Source: Aphanomyces cochlioides (lineage: Eukaryota; Oomycota; Saprolegniomycetes; Saprolegniales; Verrucalvaceae). Taken from it: DNA of 64,000 nucleotides. The stretch is from positions 372,001 through 436,000 of the forward strand of contig JAHQRK010000027.1 of NCBI GenBank assembly GCA_019828595.1, in the 5' to 3' direction. Below the pieces are notes generated by a model. It ran no database searches. It worked only from the letters and a program-made list of their open reading frames with translations, and was not told where the DNA came from. The translations under genes and the position numbers were made by a program. Positions 54,819 through 64,000 of the stretch are shown in pieces (the stretch's first letter is position 1; each line of letters opens with the position of its first letter).

Positions 54819-56046
54819 ATGAGCGTGCCCCTCCCATTGCCACCCAAATATTTCAAGTGCCCTCCGCTAAAACCCGAGGAGAAAGAGCGCTTCATCGCCA
54901 TGGGATTGCGAAGTGCCCACAATCTCGTACGTCTTTCTCTCCGCCTGCTTGTGGCTTACTCGCCGATGTCTGTAGACCCTGAAGGCCAAGCTGCGCGGCG
55001 GCCCATACCAATGGAGTCTCCTGTCCGAAGACAATGGCGTCAAGATCTACAAAGGCGTCTCAACTGAGGCGCAGCGTGCTCTCCACTGCGCCACGTACGA
55101 AGTCGCGGGGTCCTTGGAAGATGTGATCAAACTCTACAAGACAGAGACGACCGACCAACTCAAGCGACATATCAATCGTCTCGGACGCGCGTGGGTCGAT
55201 GCGACCAACTTGTACACAGTCATGGACTCGACGCCGGAACTTCCACACAACAGCATCCAACTTCAGTGGTTTGCCGTCAAGACGGCGTATGAAAACCTCT
55301 GGAACCACCGCGACGGCGTCATTGTCCAGGTAGGAAGCGTGACTGCAATGCTGCAACTCATGCGTTTTCTGTAGTGCAGCATGGAATGCACCGTGGACGG
55401 CAAACGCGGCTGGGTGCAGTCATGGCAGTCCATCGACCTTCCTTGCGTCCCTGACATGTATTCCGCGGCTGGCTTGGTCCGCATGCTCTTCTTCGGCACG
55501 GGTAATCTCTTTGTCGAGTCGGATCGACCTGGCCACGTCATGCTGACTTGCCTTGGCGACATGGATCCCAAGATCAAAGGCCCAGAGTTCGTCCATGACC
55601 AAGGTGTGAAGGCATGGTGCCGCAATCTTCCTGACGTCGAGCGCTGCCTGCGTGAAGACCACTTGAGCCGCACGCCGTTCCTTCGAGAGGACCAGCTCAT
55701 GCCGACAGACTCCCGTCGCGATTGTTTCCTCTGCCAGAGGAAGTTTGGCGCATTTCGGAAGCGGTCGTGCTGCTACAAATGCGGCCAAGTCTTCTGCAGC
55801 AAGTGCAATCGCTCTTGGAACGTGGTCATCGATGGCTTTGCGACCACAAGGAAGGTGTGCAACGCCTGCTCTGTGATCCATCCAAGAACTCTCTCGACCT
55901 ACTCGACCACGGCGTCTCTGTCCGGTCAGTCCATGGATCGAACATGCACCAAGAGCGGCATTCGACAGGATTACGTCCGAACACTCTCGTCAGCATCAGA
56001 CGATCTCTCCGACTACGACTTAGCCAGCCCGACGATCCTCAAGTAG
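54819..56046 (+). CDS. START-like domain plus FYVE-type zinc finger protein, copy 1 of 3
   Basis: Exons 54819-54926, 54976-55329 and 55375-56046 (introns 49 and 45 nt) give 377 residues. It begins MSVPLPLPPKYFKCPPLKPE. The START-like lipid-binding part runs to about residue 240 (LRGGPYQWSLLSEDNGVKIY, LQWFAVKTAYENLWNHRDG, WQSIDLPCVPDMY). The FYVE-type finger is at about residues 270-320 with eight Cys (CFLCQRKFG, CCYKCGQVFCSKCNRSW, VCNAC). The basic (R/K)HHCR patch is replaced by KRSCCYKCG, so PI3P binding is uncertain. This domain pair is strongly expanded in oomycetes. The Ser/Thr-rich tail ends about 50 residues after the finger. Confidence 0.9.
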
Positions 56047-56789
56047 ACGCCCGACCTTTTAGCTCCATCGTGTCCATGTCAAGTGCTAGTAAATATGATC
56101 TCCTCCTTCCACGCGTCATACTGCCGCCACTCTGGTCGCCCGAGCGATCGTTGGAGAGAGAACGAGCGTTCCTGTGGCTTCTGCGTCGACTGCAGGAGTG
56201 ATTCAAGCCGGCAGCGACTCTTGCAGAGTCCCGTAACGCTGCGACGCTCCATGTGGCACCAACATGGATGGCTAATGCGACGTGTGGAACAGCATGCCAC
56301 GTCCAACAGTGTCGGGCAATCTCGCTGTCGAGTAGAGTCCACGACGGCGGCGTTGACATCCCGTGATCTTACGGAGACACTCAGCGCGATCCTAGAACCA
56401 TGATGGAGAGTCACGCTAGCTAGCCACGGAACTAACGCTACACTTGAGACATTGTGAACTGTGTCTTGCATTGCTTCCGGAGCTTTTGGAAGAGCATCGA
56501 GGGAAGAAGCAAGTGATAGTTGACGCGACTGGCATCACCGCAGGATCGAAGCACCGTGTGGAGATAGAAAGATCGTCTCTCCAAGCTAGAGAGAGCGAGG
56601 AAGGACGTGGAGAAGACACGCCTTGCGCAACTTGTCGCGTCTTGAGAAGGGTATATAAAGTTACGACGTCCGTCCGACCAACGGCAAGCAACATCTCTCC
56701 CACTCCTCGGGGGGTGAGCGGTGGAGCACCTCTACTGGCATCACATGTCAGCGAAACACTTTTCAAGTTCCCGGAGAGCACAAACGACG
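56047..56789. other. Spacer between START-FYVE copies 1 and 2
   Basis: No supported gene on either strand. It holds a TATA-like site annotated separately. Confidence 0.45.
56651..56660 (+). promoter_or_regulatory. TATA-like element of START-FYVE copy 2
   Basis: GTATATAAAG sits 130 bp upstream of the ATG at 56790, in GC-richer surroundings. Copies 1 and 3 have no equally clear site. Confidence 0.4.
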
Positions 56790-58026
56790 ATGAGCTTACC
56801 CTTGCCACTGCCGCCACACTTCTTCAAATGCCCGCCGCTCCAGCCGGAAGAGAAGGAACGATTCGCCGCCATGGGAATGCGGAGTGCTCACAACCTCGTA
56901 CGAACTTCCTCGCTCTCTCTCTCTGCTTTGTTGGACTAAACGCACTTGATAGATCTTGAAGGCGAAGCTGCGAGGAGGACCATACCAGTGGACACTCTTG
57001 TCGGACGACAACGGCCTCAAGATCTACAAAGGCGTCTCGAACGAAGCACAGCGAGCGCTCCATTGCGCCACGTACGAAATCGCAGGGTCCTTGGAAGATG
57101 TGATCAACCTCTACAAGACAGAGACGACCGACCAACTCAAGCGACATATCAATCGTCTCGGACGCGCGTGGGTCGATGCGACCAACTTGTACACAGTCAT
57201 GGACTCGACGCCGGAACTTCCACACAACAGCATCCAACTCCAGTGGTTTGCCGTCAAGACGGCGTATGAAAGCCTCTGGAACCACCGCGACGGCGTCACT
57301 GTCCAGGTAGGAAGCGCGACTGCAATGCTGCAACTCATGCGTTTTCTGTAGTGCAGCATGGAATGCACCGTGGATGGCAAACGCGGCTGGGTGCAGTCAT
57401 GGCAGTCCATCGACCTTCCTTGCGTCCCTGACATGTACAACATGGCGGGCCTTGTCCGCATGCTCTTCTTTGGCACGGGTCATCTCTTCGTCGAGTCGGA
57501 TCGACCTGGCCACGTCATGCTGACTTGCCTTGGCGACATGGATCCCAAGATCAAAGGCCCAGAGTTCGTCCATGACCAAGGCATGAAGGCATGGTGCCGC
57601 AATCTTCCTGACGTCGAGCGCTGCCTGCGTGAAGACCGTTTGAGCCGCACACCGTTCCTTCGAGAAGACCAGCTCATGCCGACAGACTCCCGTGGCAATT
57701 GTTTCCTCTGTCAGAGGAAGTTTGGACCGATGCGACGGTGGTCAGGATGCTACAAGTGCGGCCAGGTCTTCTGCAGCAAGTGCAATCGCGTCTGGAACGT
57801 CACGATCGATGGCATTGAGACGACGAGGAAAGTGTGCAATGGCTGCTCTGTCCTCGCGCCGCGACCGATGCAACCTCTCGCGACATTATCAACCAAATCG
57901 ATGAGCCGATCAGGGAGTTCGAGCGGCATTCATGCGGACAACCTCTCGGATTTTCACCTGGAAGTCGTCTACAAGGAGCCCGCGCGAGTGCTCGAGTCGT
58001 CGAGGATTGTCGAGATTGAAAACTAA
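56790..58026 (+). CDS. START-like domain plus FYVE-type zinc finger protein, copy 2 of 3
   Basis: Exons 56790-56897, 56953-57306 and 57352-58026 (introns 55 and 45 nt) give 378 residues. Same architecture as copy 1: MSLPLPLPPHFFKCPPLQPE, START-like core with GPYQWTLLSDDNGLKIYKGV, then the Cys-rich finger (CFLCQRKFG, CYKCGQVFCSKCNRVW, VCNGC). Here too HH of a classical FYVE is absent (RRWSGCYKCG). Exons 2 and 3 are very close to copy 1; for example the peptide from LKRHINRLGRAWVDATNLYT is identical. The C-terminal 60 residues differ fully. The second intron differs from copy 1 at one base in 45. Intron 1 and tail sequence are freely diverged. Confidence 0.9.
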
Positions 58027-58981
58027 TGCAATCGACTTGTCCATTTCTGTTCTCTCCATGGAATTCCTCCTGCCGTCATGGCGCCAAAGACATCGTTTCT
58101 CGCGCGGTCGAACTATTCGCGGCAGTCTCCACCGGTGAATATCGAGACTTTTCTAGCCCCAAGGTCGCAGAGCCTGATGGTCAGACCTGCTGGAAGTCGA
58201 TGACTTTCCACTCGCGCAGATGGCCGCCGTCATGTCGATGATGTCAATAAATCTCCGTGCTTTGGATGCGTCTCTGGGACTGCATTCCTTCTGTCGTCAT
58301 CGTGTGGAAGGAGTGGCGTACCACATGATCTGTCGGACTCCTCTTCACTCTTGCTTGGCTGCTGCAAACAATCCACGAACGTCTCGCCGCATCGTCAACT
58401 CCACCTCCTCCCTGTCCTCAAAAGTCTGCTCGCGCAGTTGACGCACGTTGGTTTGCTTGCTCGCCGCACGCGCCACTCGGCCGTGGTGGCGACCTACGTC
58501 TCGTCGTATGGTGGCGATGGACACAGCTGAAGAATCAAACCTTCCATGCGCGCTATGCGTCCTCCATCCTCACTTGGAGCATTGTCGTCCTTGTATACTC
58601 CCATGGGGTCTGTTCCGACATGACCCGGTCGTCAAGAACAACAGCACGACACGCGAATCTCCTCGCTACGAGTCGTTGCTTGTTACTTTGCTCGCTGCAA
58701 TTGCACCGACGACATCTCGCACTGGTTTCTTCTTGCCGTGGGCGCTCAAATCTGTCGTCCATGCCGCGGGGGATTTGAAATCCGTCCAGCAGAGATCCGC
58801 CGACACCTATTAATAAAAAGATGCGTCCGTCGACTCTTATCATGGAGATCCAACGGTCTCTGCTGGTTCCATGCTGCGTATGTTGGATCGGACGATTGGC
58901 TCGCTCTGCTCCATCTGCGCTGAGACGCCTCTACTTGACCTGCTGCAGCGTGAGGGCATTATTTAACCAGCAGCGCACATC
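58027..58981. other. Spacer between START-FYVE copies 2 and 3
   Basis: No supported gene. Open frames on both strands are short and lack family resemblance. GC-rich sequence might include a decayed gene. Confidence 0.4.
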
Positions 58982-60127
58982 ATGAGCATCCAGTTGCCGT
59001 TGCCTCCCAACTTCTTCAAATGTCCACCGTTGGCCCCTGAAGAGAAAGAGCGCTTCACTGCCATGGGCACGCGAAGTGCGAATGAACTTGTCCGCAAGGC
59101 GAAGCTTCGCGATGGACCTTACCAGTGGACTTTACTCTCAGATGACAATGGCCTCAAGGTCTACAAAGGCGTCTCGACGGAGGCGCAGCGATCGCTCCAC
59201 TGCGGCAAGTACGAAGTCGCAGGGTCCTTGGAAGATGTGATCAACTTCTACAAGACAGAGACGACTGACCAACTCAAGCGACACATTCGACGCCTTGGAC
59301 GCGCGTGTGTTGACGCCACGAACCTCTACACAGTCAAGGAGTCCACCCCCGACCGTCCCCATGACAGCATCCAACTCCAGTGGTTTGCCGTCAAGACGGC
59401 GTTTGAAAACCTCTGGAACCACCGCGACGGCGTCATTGTCCAGGTAGGAAGCGCGACTGCAACGCTGCAACTCAAGCGCTCTCTGTAGTGCAGCATGGAA
59501 TGCACCGTGGACGGCAAACGCGGCTGGGTGCGGTCATGGCAGTCCATCGACCTTCCTTGCGTCCCTGACATGTATTCCACGGCTGGCTTGGTCCGCATGC
59601 TCTTCTTTGGCACGGGTCATCTCTTCGTCGAGTCGGATCGACCTGGCCACGTCATGCTGACTTGCCTTGGCGACATGGATCCCAAGATCAAAGGCCCAGA
59701 GTTCGTCCATGACCAAGGCATGAAGGCATGGTGCCGCAATCTTCCCGACGTCGAGCGCTGCCTGCGTGAAGACCACTTGAGTCGCACGCCGTTCCTTCGA
59801 GAAGACCAACTCATGCCGCCAGACTCTCGCCGGGATTGTTTCCTCTGTCAGAAGAAGTTTGGACCGATGCGACGGCGGTCAGGATGCTACAAGTGCGGCC
59901 AGGTCTTCTGCGGCAAGTGCAATCGCACCTGGAATGTGACAGTGGACGGCTTTGCGACCACAAGGAAGGTGTGCAACGCGTGCTCTGCAACAGTGCCGAG
60001 ATATTCCTCGCAAGGATCCATGTCATCGAACAACTTTTACAAGGGCAGCTTCCGCGACGACCGCACCACTGCTTCGGGAGCTTCAGAAGACCTTGCAGAC
60101 TTTGATCTGGAATACGCCGGTCGTTGA
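58982..60127 (+). CDS. START-like domain plus FYVE-type zinc finger protein, copy 3 of 3, intron 1 absent
   Basis: Exons 58982-59443 and 59489-60127 (one 45-nt intron) give 366 residues. The first exon is exactly 462 nt, the sum of exons 1 and 2 of copies 1 and 2 (108 + 354), so intron 1 is missing precisely. The protein starts MSIQLPLPPNFFKCPPLAPE. The finger reads CFLCQKKFG, CYKCGQVFCGKCNRTW, VCNAC. The START part is more divergent than between copies 1 and 2 (for example HIRRLGRACVDATNLYTVKE), while the region just after the intron (GPEFVHDQGMKAWCRNLPDV) is identical to copy 2. Confidence 0.9.
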
Positions 60128-60577
60128 TATGGCAGACCTGACGAGTCTGCTGTCGACTGATCTGAGCTATCAACGTGTCGACATTTGTCAACGCTGTACA
60201 TGAACTAACCCAAGCATACTAATGCAATCCTACGTGGAACTTACATATAAATATTACCCTCTCATTGCGTATTGCCGGTGCCTCGCGCCATCTATCCCAT
60301 CTTTCCTATACCTGCGAGGTGGACTTGATGGAGCGTTGAGGAATGATGCCCGCCGACGCGCCACCATTCCAAGGGTTGAAGGGGTTTAGATTTCGAGGGG
60401 TGCAGGGTTTAGTGGATGTATAAAGTCAGTGTTACACTGTATATAGTGTGAATCATTCATTATCCGGACAGGTCCTTGGAAGATTTTTCATTGCTGAAGT
60501 TGAGACACATCGAGACAGACGGACGACGGCGGCGACGTTGAGGACGAATTTCTCCATAAGATCTCAATAGAACAGGC
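60128..60577. other. Intergenic, no supported gene
   Basis: Short GGGTTTAG-like words near 60377 and 60406 are isolated and not a telomere array. CAGTGTTACACTG at about 60427 is a small palindrome. Confidence 0.45.
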
Positions 60578-63500
60578 ATGCAACAAGAAAAAGATACCTC
60601 AGACACGTTGGGAATCCAGCAGCCTGTTTCAGCGCAGCGGGAGACGAGTCCACTGGTATGAAAGATGCGGATTCAACACAGGACAGAAATGTCGGTAGAT
60701 TGAAAGCGGCTTTTCACTGAGCAAGGAAGACAAAGTTCTCACAGAGCTTGATCCACGATTCTTTACGCAAGATTTTGACCCGGTCCAGTACGTCCTGGTG
60801 ATGCACAACTACGTCCTGTGCGAGTATTGATCGACTTTGGAGTAGGACAACTTGCCAACGAATCCATTCAAGATGTCGGATCATTTGCAAGCTGAAATCG
60901 GAGCCATGGATGTTGCGAAAGACATTGTCACGTCAACATTGGCCGAAGATATCCAACGAAACTACACAACGTTCATCCAAGGTACTCTCACTTGCTGAAT
61001 GGTGAAGCCCATGAGTCATCCTCGATATCTAGGCATGAACCAAGTCCAAGAAGTCGATTTCGACTTGGCACTTGCATTGATCCAAGTCAAGAACGGTCGG
61101 CGGCTTCTTGCCAGCCATAAGAAAGACTTGGTGATGAGCCATCTAGAACTTGTCAAGCTTCGACGCAATCGCGACCGACTCCAAACCGTCGGACTTCCTC
61201 CTTACAATCCATGAACTGCTCTGTAGATCGTAGATCACGCGTCGAACATCCTCAGTTGCTTCAAGCAAGAGCAGGACATGTTTACTTTGCTGCAGGATCA
61301 CGACTACAAGCGAGCTGTGGACGTCTGCATCGACATGAAAGATCGCTACAGCGACTTGCGGCAATTCGTTGTCCTGCGACCGATTCTCCACCGCATGGCC
61401 AGAGCTCTTCCTGAGCTACGGAAACATTTCGACAGCGTAGGTCTATCGCATCCTTCCTTCCATTTTCATGTTCTCTTCTAGTCTTTGCGCAGTCTTCTCG
61501 TTGCCTTTGACGCTAGCCACTACGCTAAACTCATTGAAGCGTACGCTGCTCTGGACAAACAAGTCGCTTCCTCGTCCAGCCAAAAATCTTACGTACCAGT
61601 CATGGCCGACGTTGTAGTCCGCGGCATGGACGAACTTGCTCGAGAAATCCTCGTCGCACTGGATGAATCGACTAAAGCCGCTGCTCCATCATCCATTTCC
61701 TCGGTACTCAACATCTTCGTCATGGATTTTTAGCTAACTTTGCTCGTCTAGATGATGGACACAGTGCTCACCGCGTATGAAAACGCCGCGCAGCTTTTGT
61801 ACAGCTATCATTTAATGGCTCAGTGGCACGCATCGCCGAGCCGTCCTCAAGTCGATGGTGTCGACGAGGAACTGCTGAACCAGCTCGAGCAGAACCTGCT
61901 GAAACATCGCCCGTTCATCTGGGAAAGCTTGCAGCAGCGTATGGGCGATATGTGGAATCGATTAGCATGGCCAAATGGTACATTCTTCTCTTCATGGGGA
62001 CTGAACTTGGCCATCTAGATGTCCAAATGGAGCATGTCGTTGGTCTCTCTCATGCTACTGAGATGCTCATGGCTCTGGGCGACGAATTCAGCGGCGCTGC
62101 ATCGTCCAACAAGTCTGCCATTAACTCCATGAACTCGTGGCATTGATTTCTTGTAGGTTGCGGACTGTTTGGCTGACGAAATGCCGCGTCTTCCTCTCAC
62201 AGATGCAGCACGACAGCATTGAGCTCATGCGGATGATGCTCGACACTGAGAAATGGGAGCGGCTTTCCATTGCGATTGACGACTCGCGGGGGATTCTTTG
62301 GCTCTTGGAGCAACGCAGCGGCTACGTCCTGACGAAACCAGATCATGCTGTACTGCCAAACAACCTTCTTGCCCAATTCACCGACGGCGGCAATCTATTT
62401 AGCCCGTCCCAGCGCAAACGCTTCCTCGATGTGCCTGCCATGGAACGCTACACATTTGTCGACGCCCGCAAGGACGAAGAAGACCGCTTGATCGAACGCA
62501 TGCTCGAGATGGATCCATACTTGAAAGATCCAAGCATGGACGTCTCACCCATCGTCGATCCCAGCGCAGAGGAAATCATTCGCTTCGGCTCCAAGCACGT
62601 CGTGACGTCGTCGGCCTTTTCAGGCTTTCTCCGGTGCGTTTCCTCTCCTCCTGACGTCGAGATTGATGGAACCACTTGTAGATTTTGCGGCATTTACGTC
62701 AAGTTGATGCAGCAAGTGCCGCTCTTGAGCGACGACGCATGGACACACTTGCTCGGGCTGTTTGAATTCGTCTTCTACGCCACGTTTTGCGTCTTCTGCC
62801 CGGCTGCCAATGTCACGAGACTTCTTGCCCGTCAAACCCCGACGGACCTCCCGTGTGATAACTTGCGCGTGTGGATTCTCAAGCTCCAGCAGCTTTACCC
62901 GATCGCACCCGTTCAAGGCCAAGGTACCCCTGGTTTCCTGGAACTTGTCGTTGCATTTGAAGCATTGGTGTTCCAAATGCATGTTCTTTTGACCGCCGCC
63001 AATGCCATGTCGACGTCGCTTGATCCGATTCGCATCGCCATGGACGAAGCAAGAACGTATGTCTATGCGAGCGTGACACCGGTATCGATCCAAGCCGCGG
63101 CCATCCCCGCCATGATTGAAAAAGCGAGCTGGGACGTCAACGACATGTCGGACAAACACAACGAGTATGTCGTGACGGTCGTTCGAAACTGCGGCATCTT
63201 CTGGGGTACGGTCTCCGCCATCCTGGTAGATCGTGATGTCACTGGTTGGTTAGGAACGTTGCAAGGATCGTCGGTGCCACCGGAAGTCCGTGATGAGCTG
63301 TGGGGTTTTGTCGTTCGGGCGATCATGGAAACGCTCGTGGATGGATTCGCCAGCGTGAAGAAATGCTCGATGGAAGGCCGAGCGCTCATGTCGATGGATT
63401 TGATCGCGCTACAGAATGGTCTGGATCTAATCAACCACGTCAGGTACGGCCAGCTCACGCCGTCGGCGTTGGATGCTTCATGGTCTCGTAGCAACCAGAG

Positions 63501-63768
63501 TCAGACGACGATGTGGGGACGCTCGTACGTGCACAACTTTATCAAGGCGTATTACTACCAAGAGCCTGAGCTGCTCGCATTCATCGCCGCCAACAAAGTA
63601 AGTCCGGACGACGTCGATGCAACAGAACTGAGCTTGTTCTTGTAGAATCGATATCGCAAAGTCCATTTGGTGAGCTTGGCAACGAATGGCGTCTGTTCGT
63701 CGCTGCGGAAACCAGCGTTCAAAGACTTGATGCACCAAATCGACCAGATCTTTCGGACCGACAAGTAG
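60578..63768 (+). CDS. VPS50/syndetin-like subunit of the EARP tethering complex
   Basis: Exons 60578-60655, 60699-60797, 60846-60981, 61033-61187, 61227-61436, 61482-61703, 61752-61977, 62019-62112, 62157-63597 and 63646-63768 give 927 residues. GTGCGT...TTGTAG at 62633-62680 is a 48-nt in-frame possible further intron (911 residues if spliced). Features: FDPVQYVL near the N-terminus; the Vps54-N-type coiled region (DFDLALALIQVKNGRRLLAS, MFTLLQDHDYKRAVDVCIDM); QMEHVVGLSHATEMLMALGD; and VDGFASVKKCSMEGRALMSM near the C-terminus, which matches syndetin best. In animals and plants EARP (VPS51-53 plus VPS50) tethers endosomal recycling vesicles. VPS54 of GARP is the alternative, but the ASVKKCSMEGRALM motif favours VPS50. 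No lesions. Residues ahead of exon 2 are not conserved. Confidence 0.85.
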
Positions 63769-64000
63769 CGCTGCTGACGTCAGAGACAAGGCAGACGAAC
63801 GCTAGGTTGGTCTTTTTAATTTACAACGCGACACTACGACTAGACAACCACAACAAGTACAGTGACGAGAGCTCTTCCTTTGCACAGACATCGCGACGAG
63901 AAAAGACAATACAGCGGGAAAGAAAACGAATGGACGACAAGAACGACGACGGGAGACGGGGTTTTCATGACACTGTCGAATTACGAGTTCTACAGACCTG
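63769..64000. other. Intergenic at window end
   Basis: Downstream of the VPS50 stop. No supported gene inside the window. Confidence 0.45.

Noticed and set aside
54494..54982. 162-codon ORF upstream of START-FYVE copy 1
   Set aside because: It overlaps exon 1 of that gene in another frame and has no family resemblance.
60370..60415. Telomere-like GGGTTTAG words
   Set aside because: Only isolated words and no array, with unique genes on both sides.

Overview
This window looks like nuclear DNA of an oomycete, most likely a saprolegnialean such as Aphanomyces or Saprolegnia; the genus is inferred. The main evidence is three tandem START-plus-FYVE-type zinc finger genes, a protein repertoire typical of oomycetes, Crypton-like tyrosine recombinases, and host genes cut by very short introns. 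Nearly all introns are 39-55 nt, with GTA/GTG donors and (T)GTAG acceptors. Spliced models for argJ, the HPS5-like gene, the UBC12-like gene, RagC, the Qa-SNARE, the PP2C, the cyclophilin-glutaredoxin, the START-FYVE genes and VPS50 were built by reading the sequence, and every one closes in frame.

Layout. 1-5.0 kb: decayed tyrosine recombinase, a nested palindrome block and a two-ORF DNA transposon with a broken IS630/Tc1-type transposase. 5.1-6.7 kb: argJ. 7.6-10.6 kb: Helitron N-terminal fragment and an unidentified relic gene split by a 700-bp hAT-type MITE. 10.6-21.4 kb: a Ty3/gypsy-type element on the minus strand with nearly identical 265-bp LTRs. Between integrase and 3' LTR it carries a spliced, now broken gene in antisense. 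21.7-34.1 kb: a compact block of conserved genes (HPS5-like, UBC12-like, RagC/D, Qa-SNARE, UBC-fold/PP2C fusion, DRG1). 34.9-50.4 kb: a repeat sink with a Crypton, an integrase relic, a hAT relic split by an intact pogo-type element, two foldback elements, a second decayed pogo-type element, an uncharacterised gene and a PAN-domain surface protein. 50.7-63.8 kb: conserved genes again (AGC kinase, membrane cyclophilin-glutaredoxin fusion, three START-FYVE genes, VPS50/syndetin).

The host genes share a leaning toward endomembrane trafficking and nutrient signalling (HPS5/BLOC-2, Qa-SNARE, RagC, VPS50, FYVE proteins). This may be coincidence. The most unusual items are the antisense intron-bearing gene inside the retrotransposon, a UBC12-like protein with Met at the catalytic Cys position, a second cysteine-less UBC fold fused to a PP2C phosphatase, the cyclophilin-Grx-pseudoGrx fusion, and a foldback element with ~21-bp internal repeats and a 22-bp flanking direct repeat. 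No tRNA, rRNA or CRISPR array was recognised.
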